A DNA stretch of 64,000 nucleotides from Stenomitos frigidus ULC18 (GTDB lineage Bacteria > Cyanobacteriota > Cyanobacteriia > Leptolyngbyales > Leptolyngbyaceae): positions 1 through 64,000 of the forward strand of contig NZ_PVWK01000084.1 of the NCBI RefSeq assembly GCF_003003795.1. Direction: 5' to 3'. The notes below the pieces were generated by a model. That model did no database searches. It was not told the origin of the DNA and saw only the letters and a list, made by a program, of their open reading frames with translations. This document shows, piece by piece, positions 7,496 to 16,610 of this stretch. The position numbers and the translations under genes are program-made. How positions within the stretch are numbered: position 1 is the stretch's first letter; every line of letters starts with the position of its first letter.

Positions 7496-10400
7496 TTAGC
7501 TGCGATCTGATGTGGACGAACTCACTTCCGATCGCGGTTGCATCTGGGTTTCTCCATGCTTGCCATTGGGAGTGTTGTCGCCACCGCCCTGACGCGACTT
7601 AAACCGTTGTTCTAGCGACACGATGATGATGTACAAGATGGGTACGACAAAGAGGCTGAGAATGGTCGAGACCAGCATCCCACCTGCAACGGCTGTCCCC
7701 AACGAGCGCCGACTGGCGGCACCCGCGCCAGAGGCAAACACCAGCGGTAGCAAGCCCAGAATGAAGGCAAAAGAGGTCATCAGAATCGGTCGCAGGCGTT
7801 CTTGCGATGATTCGATCGCGGCTTTTGTGATCGACAACCCTTGTTCCCGTAGTTGGTTGGCAAACTCCACAATCAAAATCGCGTTCTTACTGGCTAGCCC
7901 GATCAGCATCACTAAACCAATCTGAGAATAGACATCGTTGGAGAGTCCCCGTAGCGTCAATGCCAACATCGCGCCCAGAATCGCTAAGGGCACCGCCAGC
8001 AGAATGATCAACGGGTCAATAAAGCTTTCGTATTGGGCTGCTAACACCAGAAAGACGAAGACAATGCCCAAGCCAAAGATGAGCGGCGCCTGACCACCTG
8101 AGGCTAATTCCTCTGCAGAGGTACCCGACCATTCGTAGCCCTGCGTTGGTGCTAGAGTCTTGGCAGCGATGTCTTGCATCGTTTTTAGCGCCTGCCCAGA
8201 GCTAAAGCCAGGAGCAGGGCCACCCGTAATTTCAATGGAGCGAAACAGATTGTAATGATTGATGGTCTGTGCGCCCACTTTGGGGGTGAGGGTCACCAGG
8301 TTACTGAGTGGAATCATTTGCCCTGAGGTCGATCGCACCTGCAGCTGCCCCACATTGCCCGGATTGGCGCGAAACTGCTTATCGGCCTGAATATAAACCC
8401 GGTAGGTACGGCGATCGAGATCAAAATCGTTGACATATTGCGATCCCAGGAGCGTTTGCAACGTGTTGAATACTTGATCTACAGGCACACCGAGCGCTTC
8501 TGCCTTGTTGCGATCGACCTCCACTTGCAGTTGGGGTGTGCTGGCAGAATACGTACTGTAAACAGCCAGCAAGCTGGGCGTTTGAGCCGCTTCTCTCACC
8601 AGTTGCCCCATCGTGCCCACCAGTTGATCTAACTCGCCACCCGTCTGCCGATCTTGCAGCTCAAACTGGAAGCCGCCCACCGTCCCCAAACCCTGAATCG
8701 CCGGCGGGTTAACCGGAATAATGCGGGCTTCCGTGATATTGCCGATCGCGCCACGTAGTTGACCCAGAATCGCTTTAGCAGACTGTCCTTCTTTCTTCCG
8801 CTCTTCCCAGGGTTTGAGTGCCGTAAAAATAATCCCCTGATTGGCGGTATTGCCGCTGAAACTGAAGCCACCCACGGAAAACGTGCCCACCACATCAGGG
8901 ATTTTGAGGATCTCTTGCTCAACCCGGTTCATCACGTCGCCAGTGTAGTTCAGCGAGACGCCATCAGGCCCCTGGATCAGCGTGATGAAGTAACCTTGAT
9001 CTTCCTCTGGCAAAAAGGCAGTCGGTACGCGCGCATACAACATGCCAGTACCGACCAACAGGAGCGCAAACACGCCCAGAACGATAAAACGGGCTCTCAC
9101 CAACTTTTGGAGCGATCGCGCGTAGCCACCGCGCGTCCGGTCAATCGCCCAGTTAAAGCGATCGAATAGCCAGTTCCGCTTGGGTTCCGTCTGCCGCAGC
9201 AGTATTGCTGCTAGAGCCGGGCTCAAGGTCAAAGCATTAAATGTCGAGAGCACGATCGAGAAGGCGATCGTTAGCGCAAACTGCTTGTAAAGTTGCCCCG
9301 TTGTACCCGGAAAAAAGGAAACCGGCACGAACACTGCCACAAGGACTAAGGAGGTCGCAATCACGGCACCAAACAATTCCTTCATGCCTTGAGAGGTCGC
9401 CTCACGCGGCTTCATGCCCCTTTCCTGAATCAGGCGAGCGATGTTTTCCACGACGATGATCGCGTCGTCCACCACCAGACCCGTTGCCAGCGTCAGACCA
9501 AACAGCGACAGGGAGTTAATCGAAAAATTAAAGACCTTAATGAAGGCGAAGGTTCCAATGAGCGAAACCGGGATGGTAATGGTTGGAATCAGCGTGGTGC
9601 GCCAATCTTGCAGGAAGAAGAAAATCACAATGATGACCAGGACGATCGCCTCAAACAGCGTCTTGACCACTTCTTTGAGCGAGGCATCCACGTAGAGCGT
9701 CGTATCCAGTGCAACCTGGTAATTTAAGCCCGGTGGGAAGGACCCCTTCAGTTTCGCGAGTTCGGCTTTGACTTCCTCCGCGACAGTCAGGGCATTACTG
9801 CCAGGCAGCTGATAGATCCCGATCCCGACTGCATCATTACCGCGATAGCGCAGAAACGAGCCGTAGTTTTGTGCGCCCAGTTCAACTCTCCCTACATCCT
9901 TCAGTCGAACGAGATTGCCGCCCGTCCCTGCCTTCACCACCAAATTTTCAAACTGAGGCACGCTCGTCAGACGACTGACCGCTTGCAGATCAATCTGATA
10001 CCGCTGATCGGCATTAGAGGGCTGTTGCCCGATCGTGCCTGCCCCCACCTGAATATTCTGACTTTGCAGCGCTGTCACCACATCCTGAGCAGTCAGCCCT
10101 CGACTGGCTAGCTTATTGGGGTCAACCCACAGTCGCATCGAGTATTTGCGTTCACCAAAGATGGTGACATCGCCCACCCCTTTCAAGCGCTTTAACGCAT
10201 CAACAATGTAGAGATCAGCGTAGTTGCTCATGAAGGTGTTGTCGTACTCACCGTTCTGAGCGTAGAAGCCGATCGCCAGCAGAATATTGCTCGATCGCTT
10301 CGTCACTCTCACCCCAGTATTTCTGACTGCCTCAGGCAGTTGGGGTTCTGCTACCGCAATACGGTTCTGCACATCCACCGCAGCAATATCTTTATTTCGT

Positions 10401-10693
10401 GCCGCATCAAAGGTGATGGTAATGGTGCTGGTACCATCATTACTGCTGCTGGAGGTGATATATTTCGCGCCTTCAACCCCGTTGATTTGTCGCTCCAGAA
10501 TCGTAGTGACTGCGTTTTCAACCGTTTCAGCCGTTGCCCCAGGATAGTTTGAAGTGACGTTAATTTGCGTGGGGCTGATGTCAGGATACTGAGCGATCGG
10601 CAAAAGCGGAATACAAATCGCACCCACCAAAATAATCAACAGTGAGCAAACAATGGCAAAAATCGGTCGTCGGATAAAGAAATCGGCGAACAT
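7496..10693 (-). CDS. RND multidrug efflux pump, AcrB/HAE1 family
   Basis: Inner-membrane proton-driven pump of 1065 aa that exports drugs or lipophilic compounds through an adaptor and a TolC-type channel. The family signature starts at residue 1 (MFADFFIRRPIFA). The proton-relay Asp pair is in TM4 (GLVVDDAIIVVEN, about residues 407-408) and the TM10 Lys is in GLASKNAILIVEF. Twelve membrane helices and two large periplasmic loops are evident. The C-terminal 35 residues are hydrophilic. The gene lies 117 nt after the adaptor gene on the same strand, so the two form an operon. No outer-membrane channel gene is adjacent. Confidence 0.96.
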   Translation of the reverse strand: MFADFFIRRPIFAIVCSLLIILVGAICIPLLPIAQYPDISPTQINVTSNYPGATAETVENAVTTILERQINGVEGAKYITSSSSNDGTSTITITFDAARNKDIAAVDVQNRIAVAEPQLPEAVRNTGVRVTKRSSNILLAIGFYAQNGEYDNTFMSNYADLYIVDALKRLKGVGDVTIFGERKYSMRLWVDPNKLASRGLTAQDVVTALQSQNIQVGAGTIGQQPSNADQRYQIDLQAVSRLTSVPQFENLVVKAGTGGNLVRLKDVGRVELGAQNYGSFLRYRGNDAVGIGIYQLPGSNALTVAEEVKAELAKLKGSFPPGLNYQVALDTTLYVDASLKEVVKTLFEAIVLVIIVIFFFLQDWRTTLIPTITIPVSLIGTFAFIKVFNFSINSLSLFGLTLATGLVVDDAIIVVENIARLIQERGMKPREATSQGMKELFGAVIATSLVLVAVFVPVSFFPGTTGQLYKQFALTIAFSIVLSTFNALTLSPALAAILLRQTEPKRNWLFDRFNWAIDRTRGGYARSLQKLVRARFIVLGVFALLLVGTGMLYARVPTAFLPEEDQGYFITLIQGPDGVSLNYTGDVMNRVEQEILKIPDVVGTFSVGGFSFSGNTANQGIIFTALKPWEERKKEGQSAKAILGQLRGAIGNITEARIIPVNPPAIQGLGTVGGFQFELQDRQTGGELDQLVGTMGQLVREAAQTPSLLAVYSTYSASTPQLQVEVDRNKAEALGVPVDQVFNTLQTLLGSQYVNDFDLDRRTYRVYIQADKQFRANPGNVGQLQVRSTSGQMIPLSNLVTLTPKVGAQTINHYNLFRSIEITGGPAPGFSSGQALKTMQDIAAKTLAPTQGYEWSGTSAEELASGGQAPLIFGLGIVFVFLVLAAQYESFIDPLIILLAVPLAILGAMLALTLRGLSNDVYSQIGLVMLIGLASKNAILIVEFANQLREQGLSITKAAIESSQERLRPILMTSFAFILGLLPLVFASGAGAASRRSLGTAVAGGMLVSTILSLFVVPILYIIIVSLEQRFKSRQGGGDNTPNGKHGETQMQPRSEVSSSTSDRS

Positions 10694-10810
10694 AACGTTA
10701 CCGGGAAAGGTGGATTGAGGCAGCGGCAGACTGATGATGACGATCGCCGCAGTATAAGAGTCTCACCCCTCTAGAGAGCATCCGTCAGAAGGCATAGAAG
10801 TACCCTCGCT

Positions 10811-12040
10811 CTAGGCTTCGGGGGCAATTTCGGCGTTGTCTCTCAAGCTAAGCAACCCAGACGTCACAATCTTTTCTCCTGGCTTCAAACCATCCAACAC
10901 CTGATAGTTATTGCCCTCAATATTGCCCAGCTTGACAAGTCGCTGTTTCGCAACCAGCTTGTCGGGTTGTTCGCCAGGTTGCGCCACAAAGACGAACGTC
11001 TGACCCGCAATCCGAGAAATCGCGGCGGTGGGAATGAGCAGACCAGGACGCTTGCTCCAGATCACCCGCGCGCGTACAAACTGTGAGGCACGTAGCTTGT
11101 TCTGAGTGTTGTTGTAGAGCGACTTAATCAATACAGACTGGTTGGTGCTGTCCACTGCTGAGGCAATAAAAAAGACCTTGCTGGTGCCAACCACTTTGCC
11201 CTGTGCATCCAACAACTCGACAGAGGTGCCGGGTTTTACGTCGGGAGCACGATCGACTGAAATCGCGAGATTCACTTCCAGCGGATTGTTTTGAGTAATC
11301 GTCACCAGTTGCGTTGAGGTATCTACAAAATCCCCCACCTTCACTGGAATATCTCCCACTGACCCTTCAAAAGGCGCGGTGATGTTGTAGTACTGAAGCT
11401 CAACCGCTTGTTCTTGAGTACTTGCCTGGTTTTGCTGCACAACGCGATCGTTGCTAGCAATAACCGCCTTCTGCGCCTGAATTTGTGCCCTTGTCACACC
11501 CACTTGTGCTTTCGATGCCGCCAGATTGTTAGCAAATTGGTCGAGCGTATCGCGGCTGGTTGCACCTTGCGCCGCCAACTCCCTATAGCGCTTGTACTGC
11601 GTTTGTTTAAGTTTTAAATCAGCCTGCTTTTGCAACAGATCCGCTTCATAGCTTTTCAAGGTGGCTCTGGCATTGGCGCTATTAGCGATCGCCACCTCTA
11701 CCGTGGCACTAGCGCTGCCCACTGTCGCCTGTTGCTTTCTGGGGTCGATGAGCAAAATCGGCGTTCCAGCGGCTACCGCCTCACCCGGCTTGACCGAAAT
11801 TTGCGTGACTTGCCCTTCGACACGGGGCTTGAGGCTGACCGATCGACGTGAGACCAGATTGGCCACATATTCAGCGCTATCGTTCACCGTTGCCGATTCC
11901 AGCGTCGTTACTTTGACTTTTACTGGCGGCGGCTTTTTCGCGCTTGCTGCCTGTTCACCCTGACTACAAGACCCCAACAAACTCAGCGCCAACGCTGATA
12001 GAACGAGTTGCTTTACGAGTAACGTTCCTTTCATTGCCAT
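10811..12040 (-). CDS. RND efflux periplasmic adaptor, predicted lipoprotein
   Basis: Membrane-fusion protein linking the RND pump to an outer-membrane channel. A lipoprotein signal (hydrophobic core then LLGSC, mature Cys) anchors it to the periplasmic face. The barrel-sandwich/lipoyl halves (RVEGQVTQISVKPGEAVAAGTP and NITAPFEGSVGDIPVKVGD) flank an alpha-hairpin rich in Gln and Ala (about residues 110-200). Beta-barrel and membrane-proximal domains follow. I chose the ATG at 12040. The frame is open to 12067, and an ATG at 12034 is also possible. It is the first gene of the efflux operon and divergent from the PadR regulator, which likely controls it. Confidence 0.94.
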   Translation of the reverse strand: MAMKGTLLVKQLVLSALALSLLGSCSQGEQAASAKKPPPVKVKVTTLESATVNDSAEYVANLVSRRSVSLKPRVEGQVTQISVKPGEAVAAGTPILLIDPRKQQATVGSASATVEVAIANSANARATLKSYEADLLQKQADLKLKQTQYKRYRELAAQGATSRDTLDQFANNLAASKAQVGVTRAQIQAQKAVIASNDRVVQQNQASTQEQAVELQYYNITAPFEGSVGDIPVKVGDFVDTSTQLVTITQNNPLEVNLAISVDRAPDVKPGTSVELLDAQGKVVGTSKVFFIASAVDSTNQSVLIKSLYNNTQNKLRASQFVRARVIWSKRPGLLIPTAAISRIAGQTFVFVAQPGEQPDKLVAKQRLVKLGNIEGNNYQVLDGLKPGEKIVTSGLLSLRDNAEIAPEA

Positions 12041-12340
12041 GTTATGCCCAATTAAAACTGCATCCAACGTCTAGGACTCCAGCCCAGATCACAACGAGCA
12101 GCCCGGTCTAGTGGCCTCGTTGGCGTCCTAGTCTTGTCAAAAACAAAGCTCTGGGCAATTTCACAATGTCGTTCAACGACATAGCATTATTCATAACTGA
12201 CTCTCAGCTTGCTCAACACTAGAAACTCTGTCGCTACATAGCCTCCAACGATGGCAATGTTCAAGGTAGTGGGGGCTTAGTGATCACACATCAGGCATCA
12301 GGCATACTTCAAGTAGAAGGCCTTGCTCTAAAAGGAGAGA

Positions 12341-12364
12341 ATATACTTAGAGCACGAAGTATAT
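12341..12364. promoter_or_regulatory. candidate PadR operator 1
   Basis: ATATACTT (12341-12348) and AAGTATAT (12357-12364) form a perfect 8-bp inverted repeat with an 8-nt spacer. It lies about 60 nt before the PadR start and 300 nt before the adaptor gene. An AT-rich dyad of this geometry suits a dimeric winged-helix repressor. Assignment to PadR is inferred from position. Confidence 0.5.
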
Positions 12365-12405
12365 GATGAATATATAGAAAATTCAAAGAAAATACAACGG
12401 TTCAG

Positions 12406-12422
12406 TATATCGGACTGATATA
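12406..12422. promoter_or_regulatory. candidate PadR operator 2
   Basis: TATATC (12406-12411), spacer GGACT, GATATA (12417-12422). The dyad ends next to the ATG at 12424, so bound protein would block the start region. It may be an autoregulatory site. Confidence 0.35.
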
Positions 12423-12423
12423 A

Positions 12424-12996
12424 ATGCTTGAATTAGCGGCGTTAGGGTTACTGCAACACGAAAATCTACACGGCTACCGGCTAAAGCAGCAGCTTGAGCT
12501 CTTTATGAGCAGTTGTGTCAGCGTTAACTACGGTACGATTTACCCCTTGCTGAAGCGCTTGGAAGAGCGTGGGGCGATCGCTGTGCTCACCGATGCGGAG
12601 GGAGAAGGCGGTTCACAGCGCAAAATGTACAGCATCACGCCAGAAGGAAAACTACTTTGGCGACAGAAAATGTTGGAGTATCCTCACGAAAGCTGGGTCA
12701 ACTCTCGCTCTCGCTTTTTGATCAAATTTCTCTTTTTCAGTTATTTAGAGCCAGCAGAACGCATCAAACTGCTTCAGTACCGCCTGATGGTTTGCCAACT
12801 CAGGTTAGAAAATCGGGAAATGCGGCAGCCACTTTCGTCTGACCCCCATAACACCAAGTTGTGGGCCTACTGCGGCACAGAGTTGCAACGCGAAATTGAG
12901 TGGCTCCAAGAACAACTGTTGCACGAACAAACAGCGCAGCCTTCGAAAGATACGCTGTTACTGATGGCTTCAAGCAGTGATCTTTCCTCGTCGTAG
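12424..12996 (+). CDS. PadR-family transcriptional regulator
   Basis: A 190-aa dimeric winged-helix regulator. The N-terminal PadR domain (residues 1-80) shows the family pattern: ELAALGLLQHENLHGYRLKQ, then NYGTIYPLLKRLEERGAI (recognition helix), then a wing with RKMYSITPEGKLLW. The C-terminal half is helical (AERIKLLQYRLMVCQLRLENRE) and would dimerise, as in the PadR-s2 type. The gene is divergent from the RND efflux operon and the shared 383-nt region holds two palindromes, so it probably represses itself and the pump. The ligand is unknown. The stop codon overlaps an 11-bp palindrome at 12993-13019. Confidence 0.92.
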   Translation: MLELAALGLLQHENLHGYRLKQQLELFMSSCVSVNYGTIYPLLKRLEERGAIAVLTDAEGEGGSQRKMYSITPEGKLLWRQKMLEYPHESWVNSRSRFLIKFLFFSYLEPAERIKLLQYRLMVCQLRLENREMRQPLSSDPHNTKLWAYCGTELQREIEWLQEQLLHEQTAQPSKDTLLLMASSSDLSSS

Positions 12997-13019
12997 GGGC
13001 GCACAGCCTGCGCCCCTAC
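12993..13019. repeat. interspersed palindrome GTAGGGGCGCA/TGCGCCCCTAC
   Basis: A perfect 11-bp stem with a CAGCC loop between the convergent PadR and glycosyltransferase genes. Related palindromes occur at 36798-36825 and 36910-36937. It may double as a bidirectional terminator. Confidence 0.6.
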
Positions 13020-13036
13020 CTCTCCTACCTCTAGAC

Positions 13037-14500
13037 TTAAGAGACTTTCGTCAACGTTGAAGCAGGGGCGACGTCCTTATGGAGCGGAGACAGGTCTTGC
13101 TTCTCAGACAACGGCGCAACCGACGTGTCAAAAAACAACGTGTTGGAAATTGACTGTGCTAGCAGACGACGGTACAGATCGCTCAGATGGACAGCAACAC
13201 CAGACCAGCTAAAGTTCTGCTGGACTCGAATGGGTGCCTGCCGCCTTAATTTTCTTGCCCACAGTTCATCCGTCAAGACGCGCTCGATCGCCTGAGCGAG
13301 TGCGCTCGGATCTTGCGGTGGCACCAGTAGCCCCGTTTCATCCGGTACAACTGTGAACGATAAACCGCCCACATCAGACGCAACCACAGGAGTGCCACAC
13401 GCCATGGCCTCGATCGCGACCAGCCCAAAGGGTTCATAGTGGCTGGGGATCGCGCAAACATCGGCGGCAGTGTAATAAAGCGGCAGCGACGCATGCCCAA
13501 TTTGCCCTGCAAAAACGGTCTGTTCTGCCAGTCCGGCTGCATGGATCAGTCGCTCAATGCGAGCCCGTTCCAGCCCATCAGTGCTGTCTGGGTGGCTGCC
13601 GCCCACAATCACTAGCCGCAGTTTGGCCGGGTCAAAGGCAGCTTTTCCGTTCGACTCCCTTCGCCCTGTCTCTACTTTCAACTGGGCAAAAGCGCGCACC
13701 AGCGTTTCAATGCCTTTGCGGGGATCAAACCGTCCAACGTACAGAACGATCGCATCGTTGACATCGAAACCGAGCGCCGCTCTAGCTTCTGCTTTAGGGA
13801 TAGTGTGGAAGTTACTGATATCGGTACCACAAGGAATCACTTCAATGTGTCCCTCCTTAGAGACCAGCGTACGAAGCGTTTCCTGTTCTTGAGGACTGGT
13901 TGCCACAATACAGTCTGCCTGCTCAAGAATTTGGCGCTCAATCGCTAAGCGTGTAGCGGCGATCACAGGGCGATGCGGTACAGCCTGATATTTAACAGCA
14001 CCCAAGGAATGATAGGTGTGGATCAGTTGAATGTTGCTTTGTTGCTTTAGCTGTAAGCCGACCCAGGCAGACATCCAGTAATTGGTATGTACCAATGGAT
14101 AGTTAGAGCCTTCTTTGCTTTGGAACGCCTGGAATGCCGCAACAAACTCTTGCATGTAGGGAAACAGCTCATCGCGAGGGATAAACTGCTCCGGCCCTGC
14201 GACCAACCGAATCGTGCGACAGTGGGGCGCATGCTGCACGATCGCGGCATCGTCTGGTTTTGTCTTGCGGGTAAACATGTCTACCTGCCAGCCCAGCTTT
14301 GCCAACGCTTCGCCCACCTGACGCACATAAACGTTTTGCCCACCGGCCGCGTCTTTACCAATCTCTGCCGCTGGATCGCCGTGTTCTGAAATCAGCGCGA
14401 TCGCTTGCCGTGTGGGCACCGTCTTCCGGGAAGACACATAAGGTTGGTTGAACGGTGCGACAACAGTTGAAACAGAATTTGCGTTGTTGGAATTGACCAT
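13037..14500 (-). CDS. glycosyltransferase family 4 (sucrose-phosphate-synthase/MshA-like)
   Basis: A 487-aa GT-B retaining glycosyltransferase, probably cytosolic. After a disordered N-terminal 30 residues, the nucleotide-sugar fold shows EIGKDAAGGQNVYVRQVGEALA (the Gly-rich loop typical of sucrose-phosphate-synthase and MshA-type enzymes). YVGRFDPRKGIETLVRA and the E-x7-E motif EPFGLVAIEAMACGTPVV (acceptor and donor binding) follow. The phosphatase domain found in some sucrose-phosphate synthases is absent. The substrate cannot be read from sequence. GAGGTGAAGAG lies just before the ATG. It follows another GT4 gene 47 nt upstream, but a terminator-like hairpin separates them. Confidence 0.92.
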   Translation of the reverse strand: MVNSNNANSVSTVVAPFNQPYVSSRKTVPTRQAIALISEHGDPAAEIGKDAAGGQNVYVRQVGEALAKLGWQVDMFTRKTKPDDAAIVQHAPHCRTIRLVAGPEQFIPRDELFPYMQEFVAAFQAFQSKEGSNYPLVHTNYWMSAWVGLQLKQQSNIQLIHTYHSLGAVKYQAVPHRPVIAATRLAIERQILEQADCIVATSPQEQETLRTLVSKEGHIEVIPCGTDISNFHTIPKAEARAALGFDVNDAIVLYVGRFDPRKGIETLVRAFAQLKVETGRRESNGKAAFDPAKLRLVIVGGSHPDSTDGLERARIERLIHAAGLAEQTVFAGQIGHASLPLYYTAADVCAIPSHYEPFGLVAIEAMACGTPVVASDVGGLSFTVVPDETGLLVPPQDPSALAQAIERVLTDELWARKLRRQAPIRVQQNFSWSGVAVHLSDLYRRLLAQSISNTLFFDTSVAPLSEKQDLSPLHKDVAPASTLTKVS

Positions 14501-14513
14501 CTCTTCACCTCAC

Positions 14514-14541
14514 AAAAAAGGTGGAGGCTTGCACCTCCACC
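14514..14541 (-). terminator. terminator-like hairpin between the two glycosyltransferase genes
   Basis: Reading the minus strand, GGTGGAGG and CCTCCACC arms flank a 6-nt loop and are followed by six T (plus positions 14519-14514). It lies 14 nt before the start codon of the downstream glycosyltransferase, so it could attenuate read-through. Confidence 0.7.
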
Positions 14542-14547
14542 CAATGA

Positions 14548-15630
14548 CTAACGACTCTGACCAGCACTCACAAAACTGTGAGACTTTCCGTTTCGCGCGA
14601 AACGGGCATCAATTAGCTTTTGATAGACCGCTTCATAACCATCGACCATCCGCTGTACGCTGAAATGGCTCACCACATGTTCGCGGCAGAGGCGACGGTC
14701 GATCGTGGCCACATGGTCAAGCGCTGCAACACATTCATCAACGCTGTGACACAAGAAGCCGGTTTTGCCATGCGCAATCACTTCCGCTGTTGAACCCATT
14801 TCCATCGCGATGACGGGCGTACCAGAGGCCATCGACTCCACCATGACCAGGCCAAACGGTTCACGCCAGGTGATGGGAAACAGGGTCGCTACGGCATTGC
14901 CCATGAGCGCATTCTTTTGCTGATGGTTCGCCTCTCCCAGATACTGAATTTGCGTCCCGTCGACATGGGGTTTCACTGCCGTTTCGTAGTACTCCACATC
15001 CACCGGGTCAATCTTGCCTGCAATCTTCAGGTGCCAACCCGTGCGTTTCGCAATCTCGATCGCCAGATGAGTTCCCTTTTCGGGCGAGAGTCGCCCTAAA
15101 AACGCTAAATAGGGTGGGTCACTGGGCTGAGGATAAAAGGTGTAGCTATCGGTATCAATCCCGTTGTAGACCGTGGCAACGCAGTTAAGACCCAATCTCG
15201 GCTCACGCTGAGCTTGAGAAATGCTCACGAATGGCTGCTGTTTGGCATGCAGGAACATGCGCTCGTTATCAGGGGTGAAAATGCCATGCAAGGTATGCAC
15301 AGTAGGAGTTTTCACTAATTTGGCATACGCTAATGCCGAACAGCCCATGTGGGAATGGATGACATCAAATTCATCAGCGCGATCGTAAACCGTACTGAGC
15401 TGCAGCATTTCATAGATGCCGTACTCTTTGACGCTGTCATCCAGCCGTAAAGCACGAGGATGAACGGCTTCCAACTCTGCTAGCGTGATGGAATCACCAG
15501 AAGCAAATAGAGTCACCTCATGACCGCGTCGGACTAATCCATCCGTTAAGAGGGAGGCCACTAACTCGGTGCCACCGTAGGTAGGGGGCGGGACGCGCTC
15601 CCAAAGAGGAGCAATTTGAGCAATCCGCAT
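14548..15630 (-). CDS. glycosyltransferase family 4
   Basis: A 360-aa retaining glycosyltransferase of the GT-B fold. The N-terminal domain begins MRIAQIAPLWERVPPPTYGGTELV, with the Gly-rich nucleotide-sugar loop and a DVIHSHMG segment. The C-terminal domain has FLGRLSPEKGTHLAIEIAK and the E-x7-E motif EPFGLVMVESMASGTPVI. This short type is common in cyanobacterial exopolysaccharide or glycogen-related loci; the substrate is unknown. AGGAGGTAA lies 6 nt before the ATG, a near-perfect ribosome-binding site. It lies upstream of the 487-aa glycosyltransferase. Confidence 0.92.
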   Translation of the reverse strand: MRIAQIAPLWERVPPPTYGGTELVASLLTDGLVRRGHEVTLFASGDSITLAELEAVHPRALRLDDSVKEYGIYEMLQLSTVYDRADEFDVIHSHMGCSALAYAKLVKTPTVHTLHGIFTPDNERMFLHAKQQPFVSISQAQREPRLGLNCVATVYNGIDTDSYTFYPQPSDPPYLAFLGRLSPEKGTHLAIEIAKRTGWHLKIAGKIDPVDVEYYETAVKPHVDGTQIQYLGEANHQQKNALMGNAVATLFPITWREPFGLVMVESMASGTPVIAMEMGSTAEVIAHGKTGFLCHSVDECVAALDHVATIDRRLCREHVVSHFSVQRMVDGYEAVYQKLIDARFARNGKSHSFVSAGQSR

Positions 15631-16195
15631 TTTTTATTACCTCCTGAAAAGTGAGACTAAAATGAGCGCTAATTTGCCTTCGAACACACGTTTAGTCAGT
15701 TCAATCAACGGCTTTATAAGGCAAGCGCAAAATCCAGGTTAAAAAGTTCAACAGATAATAAAGCTTAGCCAAGAATCTAATAGAAACTTTACGTTTTGTC
15801 TAGAGAGGTTTCACCGCTAGACATGGTAGAGATTACCGAACCTGTCCTACCAATCGAGCGCTATTTGACTTCACATCTGCTAAGCAGAATTTTATCTGCC
15901 CCATCGATAAAAGCCATCCCCCTTCAGGAATGGTATGCAAGGCGGAGGGGCATAGGGGGTAGGGGTAGAGGACGCCGGAGACGCAAGGGGAAGAGTATTT
16001 GTTTTCGGATAAAAACCTTGTTTTAGCTTTGGCAGCTAAGATGAGTCTACGCAGTAATCAGTGACCCTCTGTTGGCGACAGGCTAATCCTTTGATGTGCG
16101 GCTCCGCAAGGTTCTGCCGATACATTGAGGCATTGAGTGCACACCGTTAAATGCATAGGTTGCTTCCATAGCAACGTTACTAAGGTCGATCGCCG
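15631..16195. other. noncoding gap with purine-rich intergenic DNA
   Basis: This gap lies between the divergent glycosyltransferase and the Cys-rich protein gene. A 76-codon ORF (15796-16026) has an Arg/Gly-rich tail read from purine-rich repeat DNA and is unlikely to be real. The rest carries presumed promoters only. Confidence 0.5.
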
Positions 16196-16495
16196 ATGAC
16201 AAAACTTTCAGAAAAATTACTCGAAGCCGTTCGCTGGCAGTCCCTCACGCTAGACTTCAGCCCTAAGTACGGAGAGTGTTACGCAACACACAAAGGCTCA
16301 CTGCAGGTTGATGCCTTTGAGATTAAATGTTACAAGTCCTCTGATGGTGGGGCGGCACTAGATGTTGAAGATATAGAACGCTTTTTTCGAGGCTGCCCTA
16401 ATTGCACGAATCCAAGCGAATGTCGCCACTGCAACCAAAGCTGCGATGAGACTAATCGGCAATATACTGCAGTCAAGCTGGAAGCAGAACCCTAA
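16196..16495 (+). CDS. Cys-rich small protein, 99 aa
   Basis: An unrecognised small soluble protein. The N-terminal 60 residues look like a compact alpha/beta domain (EKLLEAVRWQSLTLDFSPK, then GSLQVDAFEIKCYK). The C-terminal part has a cluster CPNC-x5-C-x2-C-x3-C (CPNCTNPSECRHCNQSC), which could bind zinc or an Fe-S centre. The ATG at 16196 follows CTAAGG at a long spacing. Function cannot be inferred from neighbours, which are sugar-nucleotide genes. Confidence 0.65.
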   Translation: MTKLSEKLLEAVRWQSLTLDFSPKYGECYATHKGSLQVDAFEIKCYKSSDGGAALDVEDIERFFRGCPNCTNPSECRHCNQSCDETNRQYTAVKLEAEP

Positions 16496-16610
16496 CTAAC
16501 GCCTTTTAAGGGTTGCTAAAAGTGCGCCTTGCTGACTGTCACAAGCGACTAGGTGAAGTGCAAGGCGGCTGCTTTAGTAGAGTTTCACAGCGTGAATTAA
16601 TTGAGACGGC

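Noticed and set aside
8759-9169. Plus-strand ORFs over the RND pump gene
   Set aside because: They are shadows of the pump coding frame, which carries all family motifs.
15796-16026. 76-codon plus-strand ORF
   Set aside because: Its Arg/Gly-rich end is read from purine-rich intergenic repeat DNA, and there is no ribosome-binding site or family resemblance.
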